A model generated the notes under the pieces. The model saw nothing but the letters and a program-made list of their open reading frames with translations. It was not told the DNA's origin and did no database searches. Of a DNA stretch of 30,427 nt, positions 1-8,108 are shown piece by piece. The stretch comes from an uncultured Eubacteriales bacterium (GTDB taxonomy: Bacteria > Bacillota > Clostridia > Oscillospirales > CAG-272). Every line of letters starts with the position of its first letter. Positions within the stretch are counted from its first letter, which is position 1. Made by a program: the position numbers and the translations under genes. The stretch lies in contig CAKRPQ010000014.1 in NCBI GenBank assembly GCA_934385225.1, positions 1-30,427 of the forward strand, written 5' to 3'.

Positions 1-945
1 GTCAATGAGCTTTCCGTGATTTGTGAAAATGCTGCGGGCGGCACGTGTTGCGGTGATAAGATAGATTGCGCGAACGGGAGACGTTTTTATCGTTAAACTG
101 CCGTCCTCCCAGACTATGGATTTGATTTCGGGACCGTCATGTTCGGGAGTTCCCGTCGTCGAGTAGAATTTGCCTTTTTCGAGTGCGGAGATTATTGCCT
201 CGTAGGTGAGTTCGGGAGCGTTTATAACGGTTGCGCCGCCGAAAGAGTCGCTCTTGGGGTCGTCGTCGCTGTGCCAGTTGTGGTTGTCGTCGGTTGCAAT
301 GGCATAAATCTTTTTGCCTTGGAGGAGGAAATCGTCATAGCAGTGACCGTTGTCCTCGTCGTAGCCTTCGAGAACGCAGCCGTAGTTGGAAATTTCCATC
401 GCGTCCATTCCCGAATACTTCGAGTACTGCGGATAAAATTCACGCGACCACGACGGGTGATTGTATGTTACGAAGAATCCCTTTTCGTGAGCCTCTTTCA
501 TAATGTTCGAAATTACGTCGGGATCATAGGACATGGGGTAGTCGGGAACTGTCATATCGGTGTCGACCCTGTCGAACCACTCCGAAATATCGCCCCACTG
601 AGGGATACATTCTCTTGTGTACGGCCATCTGCGGTAAAACGGGTCTGTTTTGTTGTTTTTGTCCTTTGCGATAAGGCAGAAGTGGCAGAGATCTACCCTA
701 GCACCGTACGGCTTGTCGCCGGTCGGGTTTATTTCCATTGCGTTGAGGGCAATGAACTTGTCGTCCGTGAGGTCATTGTGCGGAATGAAAACGTCGTGAT
801 CCGTGTAGGCGACTACGGAATATCCACGTCTCTTGTAGAAGTTTTTCACCTCTTCGGGCGTCTTTTTTCCGTCCGAGATCGTTGTGTGGCAATGCAGATT
901 TGCACGGTAAAAATTAAGGTTTTCGTCAAGCAGTATTTCTTTCAT
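1..945 (-). CDS. PHP-domain phosphoesterase-like protein (C-terminus beyond window)
   Basis: This gene runs off the left window edge; 315 codons are present and no stop is reached. The start ATG (943-945) follows AGAGGGGAAC, a usable ribosome binding site. The N-terminus reads NLHCHTTISDG, the first metal-binding PHP motif (His18, His20, Asp25), followed by YTDHD with His50. Later motifs include YNHPSW and ATDDNHNW, which fit further metal ligands of a polymerase-and-histidinol-phosphatase (PHP) fold. Family members hydrolyse phosphoesters or act on sugar-linked substrates; the substrate here cannot be read. No signal peptide is visible, so it is probably cytoplasmic. It lies 114 bases downstream of a GH2 glycosidase on the same strand and has its own promoter, so a role in carbohydrate use is inferred from context only. 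Fold confidence is high; reaction confidence is low. Confidence 0.85.
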   Translation of the reverse strand, partial: MKEILLDENLNFYRANLHCHTTISDGKKTPEEVKNFYKRRGYSVVAYTDHDVFIPHNDLTDDKFIALNAMEINPTGDKPYGARVDLCHFCLIAKDKNNKTDPFYRRWPYTRECIPQWGDISEWFDRVDTDMTVPDYPMSYDPDVISNIMKEAHEKGFFVTYNHPSWSREFYPQYSKYSGMDAMEISNYGCVLEGYDEDNGHCYDDFLLQGKKIYAIATDDNHNWHSDDDPKSDSFGGATVINAPELTYEAIISALEKGKFYSTTGTPEHDGPEIKSIVWEDGSLTIKTSPVRAIYLITATRAARSIFTNHGKLID

Positions 946-990
946 ATTTTGTTCCCCTCTCTCTTTTTGACGATAATGATAACCGATTAT

Positions 991-1018
991 ATTATAACAT
1001 AAACCAACACAAAGTCAA
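991..1018 (-). promoter_or_regulatory. Promoter of the PHP-domain gene
   Basis: On the minus strand, TTGACT (1018-1013) and TATAAT (996-991) are separated by 16 bases, and TG stands one base before the -10 (extended -10). The start codon lies about 45 bases downstream. Thus the PHP gene can be transcribed independently of the upstream GH2 gene, although no terminator separates the two. Confidence 0.7.
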
Positions 1019-1059
1019 TGGAGTTCCGAAAAAATCAATGCCCAAAAAGTTTTTTTGCG

Positions 1060-2778
1060 TCATTTTTCAACTGCCGCGGTTCGGGTGTTGATTTCCCTTA
1101 TTTTTTCAATATTCACTTTTGGCTCTCTCTCATAAGTGTAGATTCCGTTTTGTTCCTGCTCAACGTCATAGAGCTGAGTATAGCAGAACCCCAAAATGTT
1201 CGGGCAGTCAAGAAGAATGTTTGTAATATCGCGGTAGACTTTAATGAATTCTTCTTCGCTCGCCGCGCTTTTGTTGTATCCCCAGCCGTCGTTGTCGAGG
1301 GATAAGCCTATTCCGCCGTATTCGCTTACATGAACGGGTGCTCCCGAATATTTCTGCTTGCCGCCGAACAGCAGAATTTCATCATCGGACCACGGAGTTA
1401 CATATGGGAGATAGCGTTTTTTCATTATTTCCGTATCGTGCGTGTAATCGTGCACGTCGAAAATGTCCGTGCCGCCCGTGTGACAGAAACCGCTGACGTC
1501 AATGCACGGACGTGTCGGATCGAGAGTCTTTGTTAATTTGTAGATTGATTTAACGGTAATGTCGTGATTCCACCTGTCGTTGTCTTGGGGATTCGTTTCG
1601 TTGAAGGGACACCAGCATACTATCGACGGGTGGTTTGCGTCTCTTTCGACAACTTCTGTCCATTCTTCCGCGTAGTTGTGCAGATTTTCGGGTCTTGAAG
1701 GATTATATCCCCAGTTGCCCTGCTCACCCCAAACCATATATCCGAGCCTGTCGCAATGATACAGGAAGCGAGGCTCAAAAACCTTTTCGTGAAGTCTTGC
1801 GCCGTTGAAGCCCGCCGCCATTGAAATCTTTATATCATTTACTATGGCATCGTCGCTCGGAGCGGTGTATATTCCGTCAGGATAAAAGCCCTGATCGAGC
1901 ACAAGACGCTGAAATACGGTTTTTCCGTTGAGGAGGAATTTACCGTCTTCGATTTTTACCTCTCTCATTCCGAAATAGCTTTTTACGGTGTCCTCTCCGA
2001 ATGAGAGTTCGAGATCGTAAAGCTCTCCTTTTCCGAGTTCCCAAAGATGAAGCTCGGAAATGTTCAGAACAAGAGCAAACGATCCGCTGCTTTCGCTTGT
2101 GTCCGAGGCTGCGATTTCACCGTTATAAAACGCATTTGCCGAAATTTTACCGCACCCGGTCGTTTTTCCTGTTATAATTGCTCTTTTACTATGTATGTCG
2201 GTAACTATTCTGAAATTGTCAATATGTTTTTCGGGAACGAGTTCGATGCTTACCGTCTGCCATATTCCCGTTGTTCTTGTGTATAAGCAGCCGAATGATT
2301 TTGCTCTCGGCGATTGTTTTCCGCTCGGCTGTGTACCTTTTCTGCAATCGTCTTCTGCGTTTATGACGATTGTTCCTTTTCCGTTTGTCAATTTGTCGGT
2401 AATGTCAAAAGAAAACGAAGAGTATCCGCCGAGGTGTGTGCCGACTTCCTCGCCGTTTACCCAGACTGTCGTTTTGTAATCGCAGGCACCGATTTTAAGT
2501 ATGACTCTTTTGCCTTTTGCCCTGTCGGAAACGTCAACCTCGCGTCTGTACCATACGGAATACATAAATCCTTTCTCGCCTATTCCCGAAAGCTCGCTTT
2601 CGGGGCAAAACGGGAGTGTTATTCTGCGGTCAAATCCTTTTGCGTCGGGTTTGAACAGTTCGATTCCGTCGTCTCTGCCTATCTTTTCCATATCAACGGC
2701 AAATTCCCATTCTCCGTTCAGACAAATTACGTTTTTTCTTTCAAATTGGGGATTGTGAACTTCATTTCTCGGTTTCAT
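1060..2778 (-). CDS. Glycoside hydrolase family 2 (beta-galactosidase/beta-glucuronidase-like)
   Basis: This 572-residue protein has the GH2 layout: N-terminal sugar-binding jelly roll (about residues 15-200, with NGEWEF, VWYRREV and VWVNGEEVG), an immunoglobulin-like middle, and a C-terminal TIM barrel from about residue 290. The acid/base glutamate is Glu394 in CPFNETNP and the nucleophile is Glu486 in VSEYGGIG; both are intact. The start at 2778 follows AGGAGATTTTAT. The frame stays open upstream to 3099, but that extension would overrun both divergent promoters and the neighbouring regulator. No signal peptide is seen, so it probably acts in the cytoplasm on imported oligosaccharides. It is divergent from an AraC-type regulator, the usual arrangement of a sugar-inducible gene. 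The exact substrate (galactoside, glucuronide, mannoside) cannot be told; members of about 570 residues are shorter than LacZ. Confidence 0.93.
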   Translation of the reverse strand: MKPRNEVHNPQFERKNVICLNGEWEFAVDMEKIGRDDGIELFKPDAKGFDRRITLPFCPESELSGIGEKGFMYSVWYRREVDVSDRAKGKRVILKIGACDYKTTVWVNGEEVGTHLGGYSSFSFDITDKLTNGKGTIVINAEDDCRKGTQPSGKQSPRAKSFGCLYTRTTGIWQTVSIELVPEKHIDNFRIVTDIHSKRAIITGKTTGCGKISANAFYNGEIAASDTSESSGSFALVLNISELHLWELGKGELYDLELSFGEDTVKSYFGMREVKIEDGKFLLNGKTVFQRLVLDQGFYPDGIYTAPSDDAIVNDIKISMAAGFNGARLHEKVFEPRFLYHCDRLGYMVWGEQGNWGYNPSRPENLHNYAEEWTEVVERDANHPSIVCWCPFNETNPQDNDRWNHDITVKSIYKLTKTLDPTRPCIDVSGFCHTGGTDIFDVHDYTHDTEIMKKRYLPYVTPWSDDEILLFGGKQKYSGAPVHVSEYGGIGLSLDNDGWGYNKSAASEEEFIKVYRDITNILLDCPNILGFCYTQLYDVEQEQNGIYTYEREPKVNIEKIREINTRTAAVEK

Positions 2779-2808
2779 ATAAAATCTCCTTATGCTTTTT
2801 ATGTGAAA

Positions 2809-2837
2809 ATTATACTGTTTTTTGAAATAAAAGTAAA
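2809..2837 (-). promoter_or_regulatory. Promoter of the GH2 gene
   Basis: On the minus strand, TTTACT (2837-2832), a 17-base spacer and a perfect TATAAT (2814-2809) lie about 30 bases upstream of the GH2 start. The promoter is back to back with that of the AraC-type gene, so one regulator site between them could serve both genes. Confidence 0.65.
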
Positions 2838-2857
2838 TGATTTTTTCTCCAAAATAA

Positions 2858-2886
2858 TTGACTTTTTCTACACGTTGATATAAAAT
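2858..2886 (+). promoter_or_regulatory. Promoter of the AraC-type regulator gene
   Basis: TTGACT (2858-2863), a 17-base spacer and TAAAAT (2881-2886) stand 21 bases before the regulator start codon. The 129-base divergent intergenic region is AT-rich; no clear inverted repeat marks an operator, which is normal for AraC proteins that bind direct repeats. Confidence 0.65.
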
Positions 2887-2907
2887 AATACTGTGGGGGA
2901 AATTGAT

Positions 2908-3708
2908 ATGAAAGTGGAAATTTCTGCGATCAGGCACGCATGGCCTGAAAAAAAGCCGTTTTTCGGGATAAACAGACCAAACGGCTTTTCGCATTATGTT
3001 TTTATTCATCTTTTTGACAGTGTCGATATGAATCTCTGCGGCGAAACATTCAGAACAAAACCGTCGGCATGCGTTTTCTATGACCTCGATATGCCGCAAC
3101 TATGGGAAACGGGCGAGAACGGCATCGTTCACGACTGGATTCATATGGACGGCGATGTGCCGCTTCTTATGGAACGGTTCGGTCTTGAATTCGGGAAAAT
3201 ATACTACCCGCCGCACGCCATTACGGATATAGTCAGAAAAGCCGAGGCGGAGTATTTTGCGGGCAGGAGCTACCATAGAGAGATGTGCGAGGCTAAGCTC
3301 TGTGAGCTTATGATAGAGGTTTCACGCGCGGGCGGAGGCGGAGACACCGACCGAGGCGTCGACGACGAAATGAGAGACAGACTTATGAACCTGAGAACGC
3401 TGATGTTTTCGAATCTTTCGGAAAAACTGAACGTTCCAGAAATGGCGAAGGTTCTGTCTGTAAGCGAGTCGAAATTTTATTCCGCATATAAGCAGGTTTA
3501 CGGCATTTCGCCGATAAAGGATATGATAAACGCACGCACGGAGGCGGCGAAAAACTATCTTCTTTCAGGCAAATATTCGGTTTCCGATGTCGCCGCGATC
3601 GTGGGCTACGATAACGAATTTCATTTTATACGCCAGTTCAGAGCCATGACGGGCGTTACGCCGGGGAAGTATCGCGAAAACACCGAAATAACAAAACACG
3701 GAGAGTGA
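2908..3708 (+). CDS. AraC-family transcriptional regulator
   Basis: This 266-residue protein has an N-terminal ligand-sensing region (about 1-160, with a cupin-like run of beta segments) and a C-terminal AraC double helix-turn-helix (about 165-262). The HTH part shows LNVPEMAKVLSVSESKFY and the family's end signature VGYDNEFHFIRQFRAMTGVTPGKYR. The start is ATG 2908, seven bases after GGGGGA; a GTG at 2893 in frame has no binding site. The divergent GH2 gene is the probable target, so the regulator likely senses a sugar and activates glycosidase expression; this is inferred from arrangement. The final codons lie inside the bidirectional terminator shared with the converging GDPD gene, so that both proteins end in KHGE. 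Confidence 0.92.
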   Translation: MKVEISAIRHAWPEKKPFFGINRPNGFSHYVFIHLFDSVDMNLCGETFRTKPSACVFYDLDMPQLWETGENGIVHDWIHMDGDVPLLMERFGLEFGKIYYPPHAITDIVRKAEAEYFAGRSYHREMCEAKLCELMIEVSRAGGGGDTDRGVDDEMRDRLMNLRTLMFSNLSEKLNVPEMAKVLSVSESKFYSAYKQVYGISPIKDMINARTEAAKNYLLSGKYSVSDVAAIVGYDNEFHFIRQFRAMTGVTPGKYRENTEITKHGE

Positions 3709-3728
3709 GAATCATTCTCCGTGTTTTG
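3692..3728. terminator. Bidirectional terminator between araC-like and GDPD genes
   Basis: A 13-base perfect inverted repeat (CAAAACACGGAGA at 3692-3704 and its complement at 3716-3728) encloses an 11-base loop. Each arm ends in a run of four A or T, giving a modest U tract in both directions. The arms are also the last codons of both converging genes. Confidence 0.75.
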
Positions 3729-4479
3729 CTTCCTTCGGAATAAAGCCTTCAAAAATATATCCGTCGAAAAAATCGGCATATTTTTCAAGGCTTTTTTCAC
3801 TCTTGAATGTCCAACCGATAACGGGAACACCGAATTTTCCCAAAAGCGCAAATCCCGCTTCGGTCGCCCAGCTGTATTCGAGCGAAATAAAGTCGGAATT
3901 TGCCGCCGTGCGGAAGAGCAGGGCACCGAGAGTTCTGAGACGCGGGATTTTGCCGTCATATGCCGACGAGAGCTGCCCTCTCGGCACGTCCGCGCGATGC
4001 GTCCTGTACCACAAAAGTACCGACGGATAGAACGACTGCACAAGATATTCGCCGTCATACCGCGAGAGTATCCTGTCGGCGGCACGGCAAAGTCGTGCGC
4101 CGTTATGAGCGGCTGTTTTGAACTCTATAAGAAGCGGAACTCTGCCGCCGCAGACGTTAAGACACTCCGAAAGAGTGGGAATGCGTTCGTGCGTACCGAG
4201 AAGCCGCAGTTTTTTTATTTCCGCGAGGGTCATATCCTCCGGGCGCCTGTGAACCCCGCAAAGTCTGTCCGCAAAGTCGTCGTGAAAGACAATGACCTCT
4301 CCGTCGGCGGAAAGACGAATGTCTATCTCGGTGACAACCCCTTTTTTTGCCGCGAGGTTTATCGCTCCGAGAGAGTTTTCGGGTATGGACTTTCCGTCGT
4401 GGAGACCGCGGTGCGCAATGTATGCGTTTTTCAGTATCCCGTTGCTTTTTTCTCTTCTTTTTTTCTCGGAGCCTGTCAA
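3712..4479 (-). CDS. Glycerophosphodiester phosphodiesterase family protein
   Basis: The protein of about 255 residues is a GDPD/UgpQ-type TIM-barrel enzyme that hydrolyses glycerophosphodiesters (deacylated phospholipids) to glycerol 3-phosphate and an alcohol. Motifs visible in order are AHRGLHDG, IPENSLGA, TEIDIRLSADGEVIVFHDD (the catalytic histidine and metal-binding glutamate/aspartate set) and a later LIEFK. Its length is normal. The start chosen is TTG at 4479, 11 bases after GGGAGG (4496-4491); no ATG fits, and longer versions would intrude into the upstream ABC gene, whose stop is at 4505. The 25-base gap indicates co-transcription with the two ABC exporter halves. No signal peptide is seen, so action on imported or internal substrates is likely. 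The exact start is the least certain point. Confidence 0.88.
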   Translation of the reverse strand: MTGSEKKRREKSNGILKNAYIAHRGLHDGKSIPENSLGAINLAAKKGVVTEIDIRLSADGEVIVFHDDFADRLCGVHRRPEDMTLAEIKKLRLLGTHERIPTLSECLNVCGGRVPLLIEFKTAAHNGARLCRAADRILSRYDGEYLVQSFYPSVLLWYRTHRADVPRGQLSSAYDGKIPRLRTLGALLFRTAANSDFISLEYSWATEAGFALLGKFGVPVIGWTFKSEKSLEKYADFFDGYIFEGFIPKEAKHGE

Positions 4480-4504
4480 AGTAAAAATTGCCTCCCTTTG
4501 GTTC

Positions 4505-6328
4505 TCAGTCGAATTGCGAACGATAGAGCGAGCGGTAAAAACCGTTCTCCGTGTCAAGAAGCTCGTCATGCGTACCCTGCTCAATAACATTTCCGTCTTT
4601 CAGAACGAGAATGAGATCGGCGTTTTTTATTGTCGAGAGCCTGTGTGCGATGACAAAGCAGGTCTTGCCCTCCATAAGTCTGTACATTGCGTCCTGAATC
4701 TGTTTTTCGGTTCTTGAATCGACGTTTGACGTCGCCTCGTCAAGAATGAGCATCGGTGAACCCGCAAGCATGGCGCGGGCTATTGTCATGAGCTGTTTCT
4801 GCCCTTTCGATATATTCACGCCGTCGTCGGATATTACGGTGTCGTAGCCGCTTGGCAGACTTTCTATGTATCCCGCGATTTTAGCCGCCTCCGCCGCTTT
4901 TTTCACCTCTTCCGCCGTTGCCCCTTCTTTACCGTATGCGATGTTTTCGAAAATTGTTCCGCTGAAAAGCCAGGTGTCCTGCAAAACCATGGTGTAAGAG
5001 GCGCGCAGACTGTCGCGCGTTATCCTGCGCGTTTCGATGTCGTCCGTGTAAATGTTTCCGTCTGTCACGTCGTAAAAGCGCATAAGCAGGTTTATTATCG
5101 TCGTTTTCCCCGCGCCGGTCGGACCTACGATCGCTATAACAGAACCGGGACGCGCGTGGAACGACAGGTTTTTCAGTATAAGTCTTTCATCAGTATATCC
5201 GAATTTTACATTCTCCATTCGCACGTCGCCTTTTGTGTTTTCGAGAACGACAGCACCCTCTGCGTCAGCCTTTTCGGGCTCTGTGTCGATTATTCTGAAA
5301 ACTCTTTCCGCGGCGGCGCAGGCAGACTGGATTTCACTCAGTATATTTGCAAGTTCGTTTATAGGACCCGCGAATTTGCGTGAATATGTGATGAACGACG
5401 ACACGTTTCCGAGACTGATAACGAGGTAAGGAACGGGATTTTCGGCATGCGTCAGCGTGTAGAGATAAAGGATACCGCCGAGAACGGATATAAGCGACAG
5501 TGAAATGTTGTTGATGAAGTTTACCGAAGGACCGATGACGCAGCCGTGATATTCGGCGTCAAAATACGCGTCCGCCGTGATCTTGTTTTTTACGTCAAAG
5601 CGTGAGACTATGACTTTTTCGCGGCTGTATGCCTTGATTGTCTTTTGCCCTGACAGCATTTCCTCGGCGTAGCCGTTCAGCTCACCGATTTTTCCCGAAC
5701 GCGCTCTGAAATACGGGCGTATCTTCCTTGTTTTATATTTCGTGACAAGGAGTGACACGGGAATCGTGAAAATAAATATCGAAACCATTATCGGAGAGAT
5801 CGAGAGCATCATCACAAACGAGCCGACAACGGTGATAATGCCCGCACCCGCTTGAAGAAGGTCGTTTGAGAGCGAAGCGTTCACGGTGTCAACGTCGTAT
5901 GAAATGTGACTGACTATGTCTCCCGTCGCCGTTCGGTCAAAATACGAAACGGGCAGGAATGTGAGACGGTCGAATATTTCTTTTCTCATAGAATAGGTAA
6001 TCTTCTGACTGAGATTTACCATGACGACGGAGTTCAGATAGGAAAACGCCGCCGAGAGAACGTAGCTTGCCGCCATAAGTACGCAGTAATAAATGACATT
6101 TTGCATATCCGCGCCGTCGTTTCCTATTGCGTCTATTGCGTAACCGGCGAGACGCGGCCCCAGGAGTGAAAGAACGTTTGAAAGTGCCATTATGAGGATC
6201 GCCGCTATTGTGAGATTGGGGAAGCGGAGCATATATGAAAACATTCGGATAAGAAGTGTTTTCTTTTTTTCCTTGCTTATGACAGTCTTTTCCTCCGCCT
6301 GAGGCTTTTTGAATTTAGTGTTATTCAA
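4505..6328 (-). CDS. ABC exporter half-transporter (heterodimer partner, canonical Walker B)
   Basis: This 607-residue half-transporter has an N-terminal six-helix exporter domain (about 30-325) and a C-terminal ATPase domain. Walker A is GPTGAGKTT, Walker B is LILDEATSN with the catalytic Glu present, and the H-loop is AHRLST with His present. The signature reads ISKGQKQ instead of LSGGQ. The start is TTG at 6328, eight bases after GGGAGG (6342-6337), so the gene overlaps the stop of the preceding half-transporter by eight bases; GTG 6337 overlaps the binding site itself and is less likely. The overlap implies co-expression and a heterodimeric exporter of the BmrCD/TM287-288 type. Such exporters move drugs, peptides or lipids out of the cell; the substrate is unknown, though the following GDPD gene hints loosely at lipids. 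Confidence 0.93.
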   Translation of the reverse strand: MNNTKFKKPQAEEKTVISKEKKKTLLIRMFSYMLRFPNLTIAAILIMALSNVLSLLGPRLAGYAIDAIGNDGADMQNVIYYCVLMAASYVLSAAFSYLNSVVMVNLSQKITYSMRKEIFDRLTFLPVSYFDRTATGDIVSHISYDVDTVNASLSNDLLQAGAGIITVVGSFVMMLSISPIMVSIFIFTIPVSLLVTKYKTRKIRPYFRARSGKIGELNGYAEEMLSGQKTIKAYSREKVIVSRFDVKNKITADAYFDAEYHGCVIGPSVNFINNISLSLISVLGGILYLYTLTHAENPVPYLVISLGNVSSFITYSRKFAGPINELANILSEIQSACAAAERVFRIIDTEPEKADAEGAVVLENTKGDVRMENVKFGYTDERLILKNLSFHARPGSVIAIVGPTGAGKTTIINLLMRFYDVTDGNIYTDDIETRRITRDSLRASYTMVLQDTWLFSGTIFENIAYGKEGATAEEVKKAAEAAKIAGYIESLPSGYDTVISDDGVNISKGQKQLMTIARAMLAGSPMLILDEATSNVDSRTEKQIQDAMYRLMEGKTCFVIAHRLSTIKNADLILVLKDGNVIEQGTHDELLDTENGFYRSLYRSQFD

Positions 6329-8033
6329 GCACAACACCTCCCAGCTGGGAATCGCTTATTTCGCGATATATTTCGCAGTTCTTAATAAGTTCGTCGTGCG
6401 TCCCCGATGCGATGGGCTTTCCGTCGTCGAGAACGAGAATGAGGTCGGCGTTCATTACGGAGCTGATTCTCTGCGCAATGATTACGGCGGTTGCGCTTCC
6501 GTAATCGCGCACTATTGCCGCGCGGAGCAGCGAATCGGTCTTGTAGTCGAGAGCGGACGAAGCGTCATCGAGTATAAGCAGTTCGGGATTGCCCGCAAGC
6601 GCACGGGCAATAAGAATACGCTGCTTCTGCCCGCCCGAAATGTTCGTTCCCTTGAACGTGAGAACGGTGTCGTAGCCGCCTTTTTCGGTAATGAAACCGT
6701 CCGCCTGCGCGGCTTTTGCGGCGTGCACAATTTCCTCGTGCGGGATACTGCGGCCGAATGATATGTTTTCTTCTATTGTGTCGTTGTAAAGAAAATCGTT
6801 TTGGCGAACAATACCTATTTTGCCGTGAAGCTCGGACGGCGTATATGAACGAATATCTCTGCCGTCAAGGTAGATGTGTCCTTTGTCGGCATCGTAAAAA
6901 CGCATAATAAGCTCGGTGAGCGTTGACTTTCCGCTTCCCGTCGCGCCGATTATTCCGAGCGTTCCGCCTCTCGGAAGCGAAAACGAAATATCGTCAAGAT
7001 TGTTTTTCACTTTTTCGTAGGAGAAGGAGACGTGGTCGAAAACAAGGTAATCGCAGGCGTGCTTCTTTGTGTCGTTTATAACGGGAAGCTCGTCTCCGAG
7101 TGCGAGAACTTCGCCTATTCTGTCGGCAGATGCTTTTCCGCGGGACGCCATTGTGAATATTCTCGTTATCGAGAGCATGGCGTTTGTTATGATAGTAAAA
7201 TATGACATAAACGCGATGATAACGCCCGTATCACTTACGCCCGTTTTGACGCGGTATGCGCCGACGGCGATGACGAAAGCAAGACCGAGATTGAGAATGA
7301 GCGTAAGGAGCGGATTTGTGAGCGCCATTGTAAGGTTGGCACGTTTTTCGAGCCTGACGAGCGATCTGTTTGCGCTGTCAAAACGTCTGCGCTCGTAATC
7401 GCCCTTTGAGAGAGCTTTCACGACGCGCACACCCTGCGCGTTTTCACGCACGACCCTTGTCATCGAGTCAACGCCGTTCTGCACGTCCGTAAAAAGCGGA
7501 ATACCTTTCTTTGAGACGAGATATACGGTAAGACCGATAAAGGGAAGTGTTCCCGCCATTACGAGAGTCAGAACGGGATCGAGCGTGAAAGTAAGGCAAA
7601 GACCGCCGATAAGAAGTATCGGCGCGCGCACGCCGAGACGGAGCATCATTCCGACGACGCGGTGTATCTGAAACGTGTCGGAGGTGAGGCGCGATTCAAG
7701 GCTCGGAACGGTAATTTTGTCTATCTGCGACGCCGAAAGGCTCATCACCTTTTCAAAAAGGTCGTGGCGCAGCTTTTCGGTGGTGTTTCTCGCGACTTTT
7801 GCGACGAGTTTGTTCGCCGTGACGTTGCCGGTAAAGGCGAGAACGGAGCAGATGACCATTACGCCGCCCCAGATGAAAATGTTTGAAGCCTTGCCCGTCG
7901 GAACTGCCTTGTCGATTATGTATTCGAGAATGTACGGGAGCGTGAGATCCATCAGTGTGCCTATGATTTTTGCAGTAAGTGCAAGTATCGTGATCCCGAT
8001 AAACGGTTTTACATATTTGAAAATCAGTTTCAT
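6321..8033 (-). CDS. ABC exporter half-transporter (heterodimer partner, degenerate catalytic site)
   Basis: This 570-residue half-transporter has an exporter membrane domain (about 1-310) followed by an ATPase domain with Walker A GATGSGKST and a normal signature ISGGQKQR. Walker B reads LLILDDASS, with Asp in place of the catalytic Glu, and the H-loop is VIIAQRISS, with Gln in place of His. These changes mark the degenerate nucleotide site of heterodimeric exporters; the partner encoded just downstream carries the matching altered signature. The start is ATG 8033, preceded by GGAGGTGAT at a rather long 13 bases from the GGAGG core; an upstream in-frame start at 8084 has no binding site and would begin inside a hairpin region. 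The gene follows nadE by 75 bases. Confidence 0.92.
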   Translation of the reverse strand: MKLIFKYVKPFIGITILALTAKIIGTLMDLTLPYILEYIIDKAVPTGKASNIFIWGGVMVICSVLAFTGNVTANKLVAKVARNTTEKLRHDLFEKVMSLSASQIDKITVPSLESRLTSDTFQIHRVVGMMLRLGVRAPILLIGGLCLTFTLDPVLTLVMAGTLPFIGLTVYLVSKKGIPLFTDVQNGVDSMTRVVRENAQGVRVVKALSKGDYERRRFDSANRSLVRLEKRANLTMALTNPLLTLILNLGLAFVIAVGAYRVKTGVSDTGVIIAFMSYFTIITNAMLSITRIFTMASRGKASADRIGEVLALGDELPVINDTKKHACDYLVFDHVSFSYEKVKNNLDDISFSLPRGGTLGIIGATGSGKSTLTELIMRFYDADKGHIYLDGRDIRSYTPSELHGKIGIVRQNDFLYNDTIEENISFGRSIPHEEIVHAAKAAQADGFITEKGGYDTVLTFKGTNISGGQKQRILIARALAGNPELLILDDASSALDYKTDSLLRAAIVRDYGSATAVIIAQRISSVMNADLILVLDDGKPIASGTHDELIKNCEIYREISDSQLGGVVLE

Positions 8034-8073
8034 TCGGTATTTATCACCTCCGCTTGTTTTTCGGGAAAGACAA

Positions 8074-8092
8074 GGGGAACGCATTGTTCCCC
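8074..8092. terminator. Hairpin between nadE and the ABC exporter genes
   Basis: GGGGAAC (8074-8080) pairs perfectly with GTTCCCC (8086-8092) around a five-base loop. On the minus strand, which carries the genes, it is followed by TTGTCTTTCCC, a poor U tract, so it would be at best a partial terminator or a processing site that lowers exporter expression relative to nadE. The good T run lies on the other strand. Confidence 0.4.
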
Positions 8093-8108
8093 CGTATCTT
8101 TTTTTGAT

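Noticed and set aside
139..1002. 287-residue plus-strand frame
   Set aside because: It mirrors the real minus-strand PHP gene, has no ribosome binding site and a valine- and arginine-rich composition typical of an antisense shadow.
2779..3099. N-terminal extension of the GH2 frame
   Set aside because: It would run across both divergent promoters and into the AraC-type gene; the start at 2778 has AGGAG and gives the normal GH2 N-terminus.
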